From positions 62,001 to 126,000 of the forward strand of contig JBEKYC010000009.1 of the NCBI GenBank assembly GCA_049511415.1: 64,000 nt of DNA, in the 5' to 3' direction. The number at the start of each line of letters is the position of its first letter. The first letter of the stretch is position 1. The translations under genes and the position numbers were made by a program. This DNA is from Bog-159 sp049511415 (GTDB taxonomy: Bacteria > Acidobacteriota > Terriglobia > Bryobacterales > Bryobacteraceae). Positions 43,074-52,192 of this stretch are shown one piece after another. Below the pieces are notes generated by a model. That model was not told the origin of the DNA. It was given only the letters and a program-made list of their open reading frames with translations, and did not search any database.

Positions 43074-43736
43074 GTGCGCCTCCTGCCCATGCCTGAATTC
43101 TGTACTTGCGGCGGTGAGTTGCCGCCCGACGCCCGCTTTTGCCATCGTTGCGGCAAACCACAGCGCGAGGAAGCGATCGAAGCCGCGCCCGAGATCGTGC
43201 TTCCGCCGGTGGCGACAGCCGTACCGCCGCCTCCTCCGCGCCTGAATTTTCACAATGCCACCGCCGTGCGCATCGGCCTGCTGCTGGCCAGCGCCGCGTC
43301 GCTATTGAGCGCGCTGCCAGTCTGGGCCGCCGGACTACTGGGGCTCGTGGTGTGGTGGCTGACCGCAGGCTTCCTGTCGGTCTATCTTTACCGGCGCCGC
43401 ACCGGTCAATTGCTGTCCGTCGATAGCGGCCTGCGCATGGGTTGGATTACGGGACTCTTGGGGTCTACGATCAGTTCCGTGTTGTTCACCGTCAGCGTGG
43501 TGCCGTTGATCCACAGCGGTACGATGACCGCGATCTATAAGGAGCAATTGCACAATATGGCGGCGAGCGACGCCAATGTGCAGGAGGCCCTGCACATTCT
43601 ACAGACGCCCAGCGGTCTGACGCTGTTCGTAATCATGGCATTGCTGTTTCTGTTCCTGATCATCACATTTCTGTGCACGGCGGGCGGCGCGCTGGGCGCG
43701 AAGCTGGTCGGGGGCGTGGCTCAACCGCGCCCGTGA
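43074..43736 (+). CDS. Zinc-ribbon membrane protein
   Basis: A 220-residue protein; start GTG 43074 (ATG 43089 is equally possible). The N-terminus is a zinc ribbon (FCTCGGELPPDARFCHRCGK, CxC...CxxC type) followed by a Pro-rich linker. About four helices occupy the rest (IGLLLASAASLLSALPVWAA; GLLGLVVWWLTAGFLSVYLY; GLLGSTISSVLFTVSVVPLI; LFVIMALLFLFLIITFLC). Probably a membrane sensor or scaffold; function unknown. Confidence 0.8.
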   Translation: MRLLPMPEFCTCGGELPPDARFCHRCGKPQREEAIEAAPEIVLPPVATAVPPPPPRLNFHNATAVRIGLLLASAASLLSALPVWAAGLLGLVVWWLTAGFLSVYLYRRRTGQLLSVDSGLRMGWITGLLGSTISSVLFTVSVVPLIHSGTMTAIYKEQLHNMAASDANVQEALHILQTPSGLTLFVIMALLFLFLIITFLCTAGGALGAKLVGGVAQPRP

Positions 43737-43761
43737 ACCTGGTGTTAAAATCAGGGGCGAA

Positions 43762-44523
43762 ATGCGAATCCGATTTCTTTTGCCTTTGGCTCTGACCGCC
43801 TTTGCCGCCACCGTTCCGGTGATCAAGTGGAAGACGGGCGATCGTTCGCGGCCCTTGCCACCCGTGGTTGTTCCCGGTGAACCCAGCACCCAAGAGCATG
43901 CCGGTACGGCCCCCTCCGATGCCGTTCAACTGTTTAATGGAAAGGACTTATCCGCCTGGCAACAGGCCAACGGGAAGCCCATCGCGTGGAAGCTGGGGGA
44001 TGGGTATTTCGAGGTAGCGCCGGGCACCGGAGACATCGTCACCAAGCAGGGGTTCGGAAATTTCCAATTGCACGTGGAGTGGGCCTCTCCGGCCCAGCCC
44101 CATGGCAGCGATCAGGAACCCGGCAATAGCGGCGTTTACTTGCAGTCTCTTTATGAAATCCAGGTGCTGGAGTCCAACCGGAATAAGACCTATCCGGACG
44201 GGCAAGCCGGGGCGATCTACTGCCAATATCCACCTCTGGTGAACCCGGCGCGGCCCCCCGGGCAGTGGCAGATCTACGACATCGTTTTCCATGCGCCACG
44301 CTTCGATTCCGCCAAGAAGCTGACGGAACCCGCCTTGGTTACGCTGCTCTTCAATGGGGTGCTGGCCCAGGACAACGCCATGCCGACCGGCCCGACCGAC
44401 TACATGAAGCGTCCGCCATATAAATACACGCCGGCGAAAATGCCTCTGCTGTTACAGGATCACGGCCAGCCGGTGCGCTATCGCGACATCTGGATCCGCG
44501 AGTTGAAAGAAACCGCCGAATAG
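43762..44523 (+). CDS. Secreted DUF1080 (3-keto-disaccharide hydrolase-like) protein
   Basis: A 253-residue protein with a signal anchor (RIRFLLPLALTAFAATVPVI). After a short linker the DUF1080 fold starts at VQLFNGKDLSAWQQANGK, followed by DGYFEVAPGTGDIVTKQGFG, FQLHVEWASP, NSGVYLQSLYEIQVLESNRN and WQIYDIVFHAPRF. This jelly-roll fold acts on oxidised glycans in known members. It ends inside the convergent small gene at 44478-44801. Confidence 0.9.
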   Translation: MRIRFLLPLALTAFAATVPVIKWKTGDRSRPLPPVVVPGEPSTQEHAGTAPSDAVQLFNGKDLSAWQQANGKPIAWKLGDGYFEVAPGTGDIVTKQGFGNFQLHVEWASPAQPHGSDQEPGNSGVYLQSLYEIQVLESNRNKTYPDGQAGAIYCQYPPLVNPARPPGQWQIYDIVFHAPRFDSAKKLTEPALVTLLFNGVLAQDNAMPTGPTDYMKRPPYKYTPAKMPLLLQDHGQPVRYRDIWIRELKETAE

Positions 44524-44801
44524 ATCCGGCAGCGGCAGAGAAACTCCATCAGCAGAATCATTTTGTGGTCGCGGTCGCAGCGCGTGGTTGGCGCCGGCCG
44601 GACGCGTTCGAAATGGGCTACGCATTCGGCCAGTTCCTCGCGGCCGTTGGCTGCATGGGTGGATTCCAAAACGCACGCGCCCAGAAAGTCGGCGATATAC
44701 TGCAATTCGTCCGTGGAGAGGCCCTGCAAAAATCTGCACGATCTCCGCTGGAATCGCGCTTCGGCACAGGAAGTAATCGCAGATATCAGATCCGCTCGCA
44801 T
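44478..44801 (-). CDS. Small conserved-looking hypothetical protein
   Basis: A 107-residue protein. The body (DLISAITSCAEARFQRRSCR, FLQGLSTDELQYIADFLGAC, ESTHAANGREELAECVAHFE) looks like a real compact helical domain with five Cys, unlike a shadow frame. It overlaps the end of the DUF1080 gene by 46 bases on the opposite strand. No known fold is recognised. If real, the Cys set could bind a metal. Confidence 0.5.
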   Translation of the reverse strand: MRADLISAITSCAEARFQRRSCRFLQGLSTDELQYIADFLGACVLESTHAANGREELAECVAHFERVRPAPTTRCDRDHKMILLMEFLCRCRIYSAVSFNSRIQMSR

Positions 44802-44945
44802 GCCAGTGTCGTTAATTATGCCGGAAGCAGGGGTAGCGCCGCAAGGGGCGAGGGCTGCCGCGCAAAACGGATGCTAAGATATGGATTGAACTCTCCCGTT
44901 AAGAATTGCGTCTAATTATCGTCGGCAAGACAGGAGTCTGCACTG

Positions 44946-46370
44946 GTGAATCGTAAATGGAGAACTATACTCATCGTTCTGGTCGTATTGGCCCTTGGTA
45001 TCGGAGTCTACGCCAGCACCGTATACAGTAAGCGTGGGTTGGTGGTGGTCCAGACCGGCAAAGTGGTGCGGCAGGATCTAACCAGCCTGGTGACGGCGTC
45101 GGGCGAGATTAAGCCCAAGAATTACATCAATATAGGCGCCAACGCCATCGGCACGCTAACGGAAATTCTGGTTAAGGAAGGCGACCGCGTCCGCAAGGGG
45201 CAACTGGTCGCGCGGATCGAGAATATCCAGCCGGAGGCGCAGGTGAATTCCCAAAAGGCGGCCGTGAGTTCTGCCGAAGCCGACTCCAATGCCTCCGAGG
45301 CCGGTTTGAAAGTCTCGGACGAGAATCTGCGCACCCAGCAGGCCATCATCGACCATTCGCAGGCGGACCTGGAACACGCCAAGCTGGACTATGACCGCGC
45401 GCAGCAACTGTTTAAGGATCAGCTCTTGTCCAAGCAGGATTTCGACGCGAAGAAGGCCACCTATGATGCCGCCGCCGCCGCGCTGATGGAGCAGCAGACG
45501 CGCTTGGACCAGGCGCGTTCCCAGCGCGAGCAACAGGCCGCGCAACTCGCCGCGACGCAACGCCGCATTTCGCAAGCCAAGGCGACGCTCACCCAAGTCA
45601 CCGACATGCTCCACAAGTACGACTCCTTTGCGCCGCTGGATGGCGTAGTAACGAACCTGCCGGTGCGCGCCGGCGAGACCGTGGTGCCCGGCGTGACGAA
45701 TCTGGCCGGAAGCAACATCATGACGATCGCGGATATGTCGCTGATCACCGCCGAAGTAAAAGTCGACGAGACCGATATCGTGAGCGTGTCGCTCAACCAG
45801 AAAGCCGACATCAGCATCGACGCCATACCCAACAAAACTTTCAAGGGGCACGTGATCGAGATCGGCAACACCGCGATCCTGCGCTCCACCGGTCTGGCGG
45901 CCTCGCAAAGCGCGGTTTCCAGCCAGGAGGCCAAGGACTTCAAAGTAGTCGTCGCCATGGACGATCCGCCGGATGAAGTCCGGCCGGGTTTGTCTTGCAC
46001 CGCCAAGATCACAACCGCCACGCGGCAGAAGGCCGTGACAATACCGATCCAGGCCCTTACCATCCGGCAGAAGGGCGACCTCGACGTGAAGCCCAAGACG
46101 CCGGCTGGCGTCCAGACCGTGGCCAAACTGACTCCGGCGGAAGAGAAGGCGCGCAAAGAGGAAGTGCAGGGCGTGTTCGTAATCGCGGGCGGCAAGGCGG
46201 AATTCCGCAAGGTGGAAACCGGCATCACCGGCGCCACCGACATCGAAGTTCTGAGCGGTCTCAAGGATGGCGACGAGATCGTTACCGGCAGCTACCAGGT
46301 GATACGGACGCTGCGCAACGAAGCTCAGGTGAAAGTGGATAACAAATTACCCACGCCGCAGAAGGCCTAG
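44946..46370 (+). CDS. MacA/HlyD-type periplasmic adaptor of an efflux system
   Basis: A 474-residue protein starting at GTG 44946. It has a single N-terminal helix (TILIVLVVLALGIGVYASTV), the barrel-sandwich half-motif KNYINIGANAIGTLTEILVK and EGDRVRKGQLVARIENIQPE, a long coiled coil (about 100-220), then FAPLDGVVTNLPVRAGETVV and a C-terminal beta-barrel. It bridges an inner-membrane transporter and an outer-membrane channel. The ATPase follows by 14 bases, but no MacB-like permease is present, so the pair must find its partner elsewhere. Confidence 0.9.
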   Translation: MNRKWRTILIVLVVLALGIGVYASTVYSKRGLVVVQTGKVVRQDLTSLVTASGEIKPKNYINIGANAIGTLTEILVKEGDRVRKGQLVARIENIQPEAQVNSQKAAVSSAEADSNASEAGLKVSDENLRTQQAIIDHSQADLEHAKLDYDRAQQLFKDQLLSKQDFDAKKATYDAAAAALMEQQTRLDQARSQREQQAAQLAATQRRISQAKATLTQVTDMLHKYDSFAPLDGVVTNLPVRAGETVVPGVTNLAGSNIMTIADMSLITAEVKVDETDIVSVSLNQKADISIDAIPNKTFKGHVIEIGNTAILRSTGLAASQSAVSSQEAKDFKVVVAMDDPPDEVRPGLSCTAKITTATRQKAVTIPIQALTIRQKGDLDVKPKTPAGVQTVAKLTPAEEKARKEEVQGVFVIAGGKAEFRKVETGITGATDIEVLSGLKDGDEIVTGSYQVIRTLRNEAQVKVDNKLPTPQKA

Positions 46371-46384
46371 AGAGCGACGGAACC

Positions 46385-47128
46385 ATGGCACAAGCAGTAG
46401 CTGAACGAGAAGCCATCGAGCGTGGCGAGCAACTGAAACGGGATGGGATTGTCATCCGCACCTACGATCTGTGGAAAACCTATGTGATGGGCGATCAGGA
46501 GATCCACGCCGTCTCGGGCGTGGATATTACCATCAAGCGCGGCGAGTACGTCGCCATCATGGGACCTTCCGGTTCCGGCAAGTCCACCTTGATGAATCTG
46601 ATCGGATGCCTGGATAGCCCTTCTAAAGGACAGTATTTCATCAATGGCCGGCTGGTCAGCGACATGACCGACGATGAGCTGGCACGCATCCGCAACAAGG
46701 AAATCGGCTTCGTATTCCAGACCTTCAACCTGCTGCCGCGCGCTACGTCCCTGCATAACGTGGAACTGCCTCTGATCTATAACGGCACGCCGGCCGCCGT
46801 GCGTACCGAGCGCGCCAAGGCGGCGCTGCGCCAGGTGGATCTGGAAGCGCGCATGATGCACAAGCCCAACGAGCTGTCCGGCGGACAGCGGCAGCGTGTG
46901 GCTGTCGCCCGGGCGTTGGTGAACGACCCGTCGATTCTGCTGGCCGATGAGCCGACCGGCAACCTGGACAGCGCTACCGGTAACGAGATCATGGCCTTGT
47001 TTGAGCGGCTTTACCAGCAGGGCAATACCATCGTGTTGGTTACGCACGAACACGATATCGCTCTGCATGCGCACCGCGTGATCCACATTCGCGATGGCAA
47101 GGTGGAGAAGGACGAACAGGTTCGCTAG
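46385..47128 (+). CDS. MacB/LolD-type ABC transporter ATPase
   Basis: A 247-residue ATPase with an N-terminal extension of about 25 residues. Walker A is GPSGSGKST (about 60-68), Q-loop GFVFQTFNLLP, the signature LSGGQRQR, Walker B ILLADEPTGNLD and switch His in VTHEHDIA. The MacB/LolD subfamily markers (LDSPSKGQY, RNKEIGFVFQ) fit, but the usual fused or adjacent permease is missing. It ends one base before the convergent kinase gene. Confidence 0.9.
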   Translation: MAQAVAEREAIERGEQLKRDGIVIRTYDLWKTYVMGDQEIHAVSGVDITIKRGEYVAIMGPSGSGKSTLMNLIGCLDSPSKGQYFINGRLVSDMTDDELARIRNKEIGFVFQTFNLLPRATSLHNVELPLIYNGTPAAVRTERAKAALRQVDLEARMMHKPNELSGGQRQRVAVARALVNDPSILLADEPTGNLDSATGNEIMALFERLYQQGNTIVLVTHEHDIALHAHRVIHIRDGKVEKDEQVR

Positions 47129-47129
47129 C

Positions 47130-47576
47130 TTAGGGCGCGACCACGCTCCGCGCAAAACCCTCCGATATTTCCGGCGGCACTAATTTCGCAGACATACGCC
47201 CCAGCGCTTCGTCTGGAATCATGCGCTCGCGCCGCCGGTTTCGTTCGCGGCAAATTTCCAAAGGCACATCGAAATAGAGAGCTTCGGCGTCGCAACCGTA
47301 CGCGCGCGCGATCTGAATATAAGGGCGCCGTTCGTCGGGCGTCAGGTGCGTGGCGTCCATATAGGTGACCGCGCGGCCGATGGCCAGCCGATGCCGCAAC
47401 AGATAGCGCATGGTGAGGAAGACGCGCGCGTGAATCGTCTGATCGGTGGCGTCGTCCGCCAGTAGTTGCCGTATCCAGTCCGAAGAGATCCCCACGATGC
47501 CCTGCCGCTCCAGCCAGGTGGACTTGCCGGAGCCGGGCAGCCCCACCATCACCACGATGCGCTGCCGTTCCTCCAA
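47130..47576 (-). CDS. Small P-loop kinase (polynucleotide-kinase-like)
   Basis: A 148-residue protein. VVMVGLPGSGKSTWLERQG is the Walker A; GISSDWIRQLLADDATDQ and YMDATHLTPDERRPYIQIAR place it in the AAA_33/PNKP-like group, where the Asp near the second motif binds Mg and the sugar or nucleic acid acceptor. An R-rich lid (CRERNRRRERMIPDEALGRM) follows. It is single-domain; substrate unknown (RNA/DNA 5'-OH or a small molecule). It is divergent from the oxidoreductase at 47633. Confidence 0.85.
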   Translation of the reverse strand: MEERQRIVVMVGLPGSGKSTWLERQGIVGISSDWIRQLLADDATDQTIHARVFLTMRYLLRHRLAIGRAVTYMDATHLTPDERRPYIQIARAYGCDAEALYFDVPLEICRERNRRRERMIPDEALGRMSAKLVPPEISEGFARSVVAP

Positions 47577-47632
47577 TCCGCACCCCCCAAGTTACCTGCA
47601 ATGCTATATCGTAAATCGTTGGAGACCGCGAG

Positions 47633-48634
47633 ATGCAAAAAGTCCGCTGGGGGGTGCTGGGAGCAGCCGACATCGCCCTGAAGAAAGTGATCCCCGCCAT
47701 GCAGCGCGGCGAGTGGAGCGAAATCGCCGCCATCGCTTCGCGCGATCCAGCGAAAGCGCGGCAGTCGGCGCAGGCGCTCGGCATTCCGAAGGCGTACGGC
47801 TCCTATGAAGAACTGCTCGCCGACCCGGAGATCGAGGCGATCTACAACCCGTTGCCCAATCATCTGCACGTGCCCTGGTCGATTCGCGCGGCCGAAGCCG
47901 GCAAGCATGTGCTGTGCGAGAAGCCGGTGGCCCTGGATGCCGCCGAAGCGAGGACGCTGCTCGCCGCGCAGGCACGCACGGGCGTGAAGATCGGCGAGGC
48001 TTTCATGGTGCGTACGCATCCGCAATGGCTGCGCACGCGCGAATTCGTGCGTTCCGGGCGCATCGGTGCGCTGCGCTCCGCCATGGGCTTCTTCAGCTAT
48101 TTCAATCGCGATGCGGACAATATCCGGAATGTGCGCGCGTGGGGCGGCGGCGGGCTCATGGACATCGGCTGCTATCCCATCAACACGTCCCGTTTCATCT
48201 TCGGAGAAGAGCCGCGCCGCGTGGTGTCACTGGTCGAGCGCGATCCGGATATGGGCATCGACCGTTTGGCCTCCGGCATCCTCGACTTTCCGTCCGGCCA
48301 AGCGATATTTACTTGCTCGACCCAGTTGGTCCCGTATCAGCGCATGCAGTTCTTCGGCACGGCGGGACGCATCGAAGTCGAAATCCCGTTCAATGCGCCG
48401 CCGGACCGGCCCTGCCGCATCTTCGTGGATGACGGTTCGGATCTGTTCGGCGCCGGTATCCGAACCGAGACCTTTCCGGTCTGCGACCAGTACACCATTC
48501 AAGGCGATCGGTTCTCACAGGCCATTCGCGGCCAGGGCGACGTGCCGGTGCCCATGCTGGACGCCATCCGCAATATGGCCGTGATCGATGCGCTATTCCG
48601 CTCGGCGGAATCGGGAAATTGGGAAATACTTTAA
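47633..48634 (+). CDS. Gfo/Idh/MocA-family oxidoreductase
   Basis: A 333-residue protein with the two-domain layout: Rossmann N-terminus (VRWGVLGAADIALKKVIPAM, then IYNPLPNHLHVPWSIRAAEA and GKHVLCEKPVALDAAEARTL with the conserved EKP Lys) and a C-terminal GFO_IDH_C domain (GGGLMDIGCYPINTSRFIFG, His/Asp-type substrate site). It oxidises or reduces a sugar or inositol with NAD(P). The esterase gene follows by 11 bases. Confidence 0.9.
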   Translation: MQKVRWGVLGAADIALKKVIPAMQRGEWSEIAAIASRDPAKARQSAQALGIPKAYGSYEELLADPEIEAIYNPLPNHLHVPWSIRAAEAGKHVLCEKPVALDAAEARTLLAAQARTGVKIGEAFMVRTHPQWLRTREFVRSGRIGALRSAMGFFSYFNRDADNIRNVRAWGGGGLMDIGCYPINTSRFIFGEEPRRVVSLVERDPDMGIDRLASGILDFPSGQAIFTCSTQLVPYQRMQFFGTAGRIEVEIPFNAPPDRPCRIFVDDGSDLFGAGIRTETFPVCDQYTIQGDRFSQAIRGQGDVPVPMLDAIRNMAVIDALFRSAESGNWEIL

Positions 48635-48645
48635 GGAGATTCGCA

Positions 48646-49818
48646 ATGAAACGAACACTAAGGATCGCGGGCATCCTGGCATTGCCGCTCGCCGCTGGTT
48701 TGGCATACGGACAGGAAGCGCGGCCGCCGCAGGTCGTGTCGCCGGAAGTCTCGCCGGATCACCGGATTACTTTCCGCATCCATGCGCCCCAAGCCAAGAC
48801 CATTGGACTGCGCGCCAGCGATATCCAAGGACTGCCCCGCGAAGGCCCCGAATTCACCAAGGACGACGCGGGCATCTGGTCGGCGACCGTCGGACCGGTC
48901 GATCCGGGCGCTTACCGCTATACCTTCGTGGTTGACGGTGTGCCGGCTTTGGACCCGCGCAATTCAGCCGTCAGCGAATCGAACACCAACGACTGGAGCC
49001 TGGTCTACGTTCCCGGCGCGGAATTCATGGAGACCGCGCAGGCGCCGCACGGCGCGGTTGCTTCGGTGACTTATTACTCGACCGCGCTCTCGCGTTTCCG
49101 CCGTATGCATATCTACACGCCGCCGGGATACGAACTCGGCAGCGGCAAGTATCCCATCTTTTATCTGCTGCACGGCGCGGGCGACAACGACGACTCCTGG
49201 ACTTCGGTGGGCCGCGCGGGATTCATCCTCGACAACCTGATCGCCGCCAAGAAAGCCGAACCGATGATCGTGGTGATGCCGGCCGGTCACACGTCGGCGG
49301 TTTTTCCCCCGCCCGGTGCGGAACGTCCGCCGCGTGATGAATTTGCGGAGGATTTCGTCAACGACGTCATGCCGTATGTGGAGAAGAATTATCGTGTGCT
49401 GACAGATCGCAATCACATGGCAATTGCCGGCCTTTCGATGGGTGGCGGTCAGACGCTGAATATCTCGCTGTCGCATCTCGACCGGTTCGCTTATATCGGC
49501 GTATTCAGCTCCGGCGTATTCTCGATGGGTGCCCGGCGCCCCGCCGCTGCGGCCGGCACGCCGGCTACGCCTCCGGGGCCTTCGCCCGAGTGGGAGCAGC
49601 AACATCCCATGCTGGATGATGCCGGCTTGAAGTCCGGCGTGAAGCTGTTCTGGTTCTCCACGGGCAAGGAAGACCGGCTCATGCCGATCACCAAAGCGAC
49701 CGTGGAGATGCTCCAGAAGCATGGCTTCAAACCGGAATTCCACGAAAGCCCCGGTGCGCATACCTGGATCAACTGGCGCAACTATCTGGACGAGTTCGCG
49801 CCGCAACTGTTCCGCTGA
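48646..49818 (+). CDS. Secreted esterase (PF00756-like) with N-terminal CBM48-like domain
   Basis: A 390-residue protein from ATG 48646, behind AAGGAG. After a signal peptide (KRTLRIAGILALPLAAGLAYG) comes an immunoglobulin-like domain (ITFRIHAPQAKTIGLRASDI, AYRYTFVVDGVPALDPRNSA), typical of CBM48/E-set modules on feruloyl- and enterobactin-like esterases. The hydrolase domain has the oxyanion region FYLLHGAGDNDDSW, the nucleophile elbow GLSMGGGQ and a late His in ESPGAHTWINW. The catalytic Asp is not pinned down. It likely removes acyl groups from plant or microbial polysaccharide. Confidence 0.88.
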   Translation: MKRTLRIAGILALPLAAGLAYGQEARPPQVVSPEVSPDHRITFRIHAPQAKTIGLRASDIQGLPREGPEFTKDDAGIWSATVGPVDPGAYRYTFVVDGVPALDPRNSAVSESNTNDWSLVYVPGAEFMETAQAPHGAVASVTYYSTALSRFRRMHIYTPPGYELGSGKYPIFYLLHGAGDNDDSWTSVGRAGFILDNLIAAKKAEPMIVVMPAGHTSAVFPPPGAERPPRDEFAEDFVNDVMPYVEKNYRVLTDRNHMAIAGLSMGGGQTLNISLSHLDRFAYIGVFSSGVFSMGARRPAAAAGTPATPPGPSPEWEQQHPMLDDAGLKSGVKLFWFSTGKEDRLMPITKATVEMLQKHGFKPEFHESPGAHTWINWRNYLDEFAPQLFR

Positions 49819-49879
49819 GAGGGATTTAGCCTGACGCGCGCCCTGAGTGCTACGATGCATAGATCACCAGGCGCCGTGC

Positions 49880-51136
49880 ATGCCCTCGATCCATCTGAAG
49901 ACCTCAATTCCCGGCCCTCGCTGCCAAGCCTTGGCCGAGCGCCGCACGCAGGCAGTGGCGCGCGGTGTCTCTCAATTGACGCCCGTCTTCGTGAGCCGTG
50001 CGCAAGGCGTCACGATCGAAGACGTGGATGGCAACCGGTTCCTGGATTTCGCGGGCGGCATCGGCTGCCTGAATGCGGGACATCGCGCGCCGGGGGTGGT
50101 CGCCGCGCTGCACGCCCAGATCGATCGCTTCCTGCACACCTGCTTCATGGTGGCTCCATATGAGAGCTACGTGCGGCTCGCCGAGCAACTGAATGCGCTG
50201 GCGCCCGGTGGAACGCCGAAAAAGACGCTGCTGTTGAACAGCGGCGCGGAGGCCGTAGAGAACGCCATCAAGATCGCGCGCGCTTACACGCGCCGGTCGG
50301 CGGTGATCTGCTTCGAGGACGCCTTTCACGGGCGCACCTTGCTGACGCTCTCGCTTACCAGCAAGACACATCCTTACAAGGCCGGCTTTGAGCCGTTCCC
50401 CGGCGACATCTACCGTGTGCCGTACGGTCAGCCGGCCGCCCGGCTCGAAGATACGTTCGAGCGCGTGGTCGCGGCGGAGTCGGTGGCGGCCATCATTGCC
50501 GAGCCGGTGCAGGGCGAGGGCGGGTTCATCGTGCCGCCTGCCGGATGGCTCGCCGCCGTGCACGATGTCTGCCGCAAGCACGGCATCCTGCTGATCGATG
50601 ACGAGGTGCAGACCGGCTTCGCGCGCACCGGCCGCATGTTTGCGATCGAGTACGAAGGCATCGAGCCGGATCTGCTGGTCACTGCGAAAAGCCTCGGTGG
50701 CGGTCTTCCACTGGGCGCAGTCACCGGCAAAGCCGAGATCATGGACCATACGGGTCCCGGATCGCTCGGTGGCACGTTCGGCGGGAATCCAATGGCGTGC
50801 GAGGCAGCACTGGCGGTGATCGAGGCGATCGAAAGCGGCGGCCTTTGTGAGCGGGCGGTCCAATTGGGCGAGCAATTCCGGCGGCGCGCCCTGGAATGGC
50901 GGCAGCGCTTCCCAGCCATCCGTGATGTGCGCGGGCTGGGCGCCATGCAAGCCTTCGAACTGGCAGACGCGCCATCCACCAAGGCGCTGACTAAATACTG
51001 CTACGAACACGGATTACTTCTGGTAACCGCGGGCACTTACGGCAATGTGGTGCGGATTCTGATGCCCCTGGTTGTAACCGACGAGCAGATGCAGGAAGCG
51101 TTGGACGTAATCGAAGCCGCCTTGGAGGCCGTGTGA
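49880..51136 (+). CDS. Class III aminotransferase (4-aminobutyrate/putrescine aminotransferase-like)
   Basis: A 418-residue enzyme from ATG 49880. It has the full class III set: VTIEDVDGNRFLDFAGGIGC, FLNSGAEA-type block LLLNSGAEAVENAIKIARAY, AFHGRTLLTLSLTSK, IIAEPVQGEGGFIVPPAGWL, LIDDEVQTGFARTGRMFAIE and the PLP Lys in VTAKSLGGGLPLG. Position at the head of a polyamine uptake operon suggests a 4-aminobutyrate or putrescine aminotransferase (GabT/PatA-like). The PotD-like gene starts within its stop (GTGA). Confidence 0.9.
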   Translation: MPSIHLKTSIPGPRCQALAERRTQAVARGVSQLTPVFVSRAQGVTIEDVDGNRFLDFAGGIGCLNAGHRAPGVVAALHAQIDRFLHTCFMVAPYESYVRLAEQLNALAPGGTPKKTLLLNSGAEAVENAIKIARAYTRRSAVICFEDAFHGRTLLTLSLTSKTHPYKAGFEPFPGDIYRVPYGQPAARLEDTFERVVAAESVAAIIAEPVQGEGGFIVPPAGWLAAVHDVCRKHGILLIDDEVQTGFARTGRMFAIEYEGIEPDLLVTAKSLGGGLPLGAVTGKAEIMDHTGPGSLGGTFGGNPMACEAALAVIEAIESGGLCERAVQLGEQFRRRALEWRQRFPAIRDVRGLGAMQAFELADAPSTKALTKYCYEHGLLLVTAGTYGNVVRILMPLVVTDEQMQEALDVIEAALEAV

Positions 51137-52191
51137 AGAGTAAAATCGGCCTGTCACTCGCAGCCTTGATTCTGTTGCTGGCCGGATGCCACAAGTCCAC
51201 GCCGACGCTGGGCCTGCTGGTGTGGGAGGGCTATGCCGATCCGTCCTTCATCGCCGGATTCGAACAGAAATGCCAGTGCAGGGTCAGCGCATCCTACATG
51301 GGATCGAGCGACGAGTTAGTCGCCAAGCTGCGCGGTGGCAGCGCCGCAAACTACGACGTGATTTCGCCATCGAGCGATGTTGCCACCATGATCGCGACCA
51401 CCGGCCTCGCCGCGCCCCTCGACTTGTCGAAGGTACCCACTTACCAGCAACTCATGCCCCGTCTCACTTCTCTGCCGCTGGTTAAAACAAGCGGCAAAGT
51501 CTACGGCGTGCCGTATCAATGGGGGCCGAATCCGCTGCTCTATGACACAAGCGCCTTCCCCACACCCCCGGACTCTTGGAACATCCTATGGGACCTGAAG
51601 GCTAAAGGCAAGGTATCGGTCTGGGATGATTTATCCACCGTCTATATGGCGGCGCAAGTCCTCGGCTACGATAAACCCGATCCGCACGCCCTGTATAACC
51701 TCACCGACGACCAGTTACAGAAGGTGAAAGCCAAGCTGTTGGAGTTGAAACCGAGTATCCGCAAAATCTGGTCCACCGGAGGCGAGTTGACCAATCTCTT
51801 CGAGAATCATGAAGTCACTCTGGCGATGGGCTGGCCGCTGATGACCAACCAATTGCGCCAGCATCATTTCCCCATCGGTGAAACCATCCCGAAGGAAAAC
51901 ACCACCGGCTGGATCGACCATCTGATGATCACCGCCGCCAGCGACCACAAGGATCTGGCCTACCAACTGATCGAATATCTGGTGGAAGCGCAGACCCAGA
52001 AGCAGGTGATCGTGGTCACCGGATACCTGCCCTCGAACCCCGCGGTCGCCGCCATGCTGACGGACGCCGAGAAGAAGAACCTGCACCTGGACGATCTGGA
52101 TCATTATCAACAGCGCATCTACTTCTGGGAAGATGTGCCGCGCCGCGACAAGTACAATCAAATCTGGAACGAGGTGAAGGCCGCGCAATAA
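51133..52191 (+). CDS. potD: Polyamine-binding lipoprotein
   Basis: A 352-residue protein starting at GTG 51133. It has a lipobox leader (SLAALILLLAGC) and the PotD/PotF-type solute-binding fold: LVWEGYADPSFIAGFEQKCQ, YDVISPSSDVATMIATTGLA, KVYGVPYQWGPNPLLYDTSA, SVWDDLSTVYMAAQ, and a Trp/Asp-rich binding cleft. It captures spermidine or putrescine outside the inner membrane and passes it to the transporter. Starts within the aminotransferase stop, so it is the second operon gene. Confidence 0.92.
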   Translation: MKSKIGLSLAALILLLAGCHKSTPTLGLLVWEGYADPSFIAGFEQKCQCRVSASYMGSSDELVAKLRGGSAANYDVISPSSDVATMIATTGLAAPLDLSKVPTYQQLMPRLTSLPLVKTSGKVYGVPYQWGPNPLLYDTSAFPTPPDSWNILWDLKAKGKVSVWDDLSTVYMAAQVLGYDKPDPHALYNLTDDQLQKVKAKLLELKPSIRKIWSTGGELTNLFENHEVTLAMGWPLMTNQLRQHHFPIGETIPKENTTGWIDHLMITAASDHKDLAYQLIEYLVEAQTQKQVIVVTGYLPSNPAVAAMLTDAEKKNLHLDDLDHYQQRIYFWEDVPRRDKYNQIWNEVKAAQ

Positions 52192-52192
52192 A

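Noticed and set aside
44563..44915. Plus-strand frames between the DUF1080 and adaptor genes
   Set aside because: They overlap the minus-strand Cys-rich frame and lack any domain, start site or composition signal.
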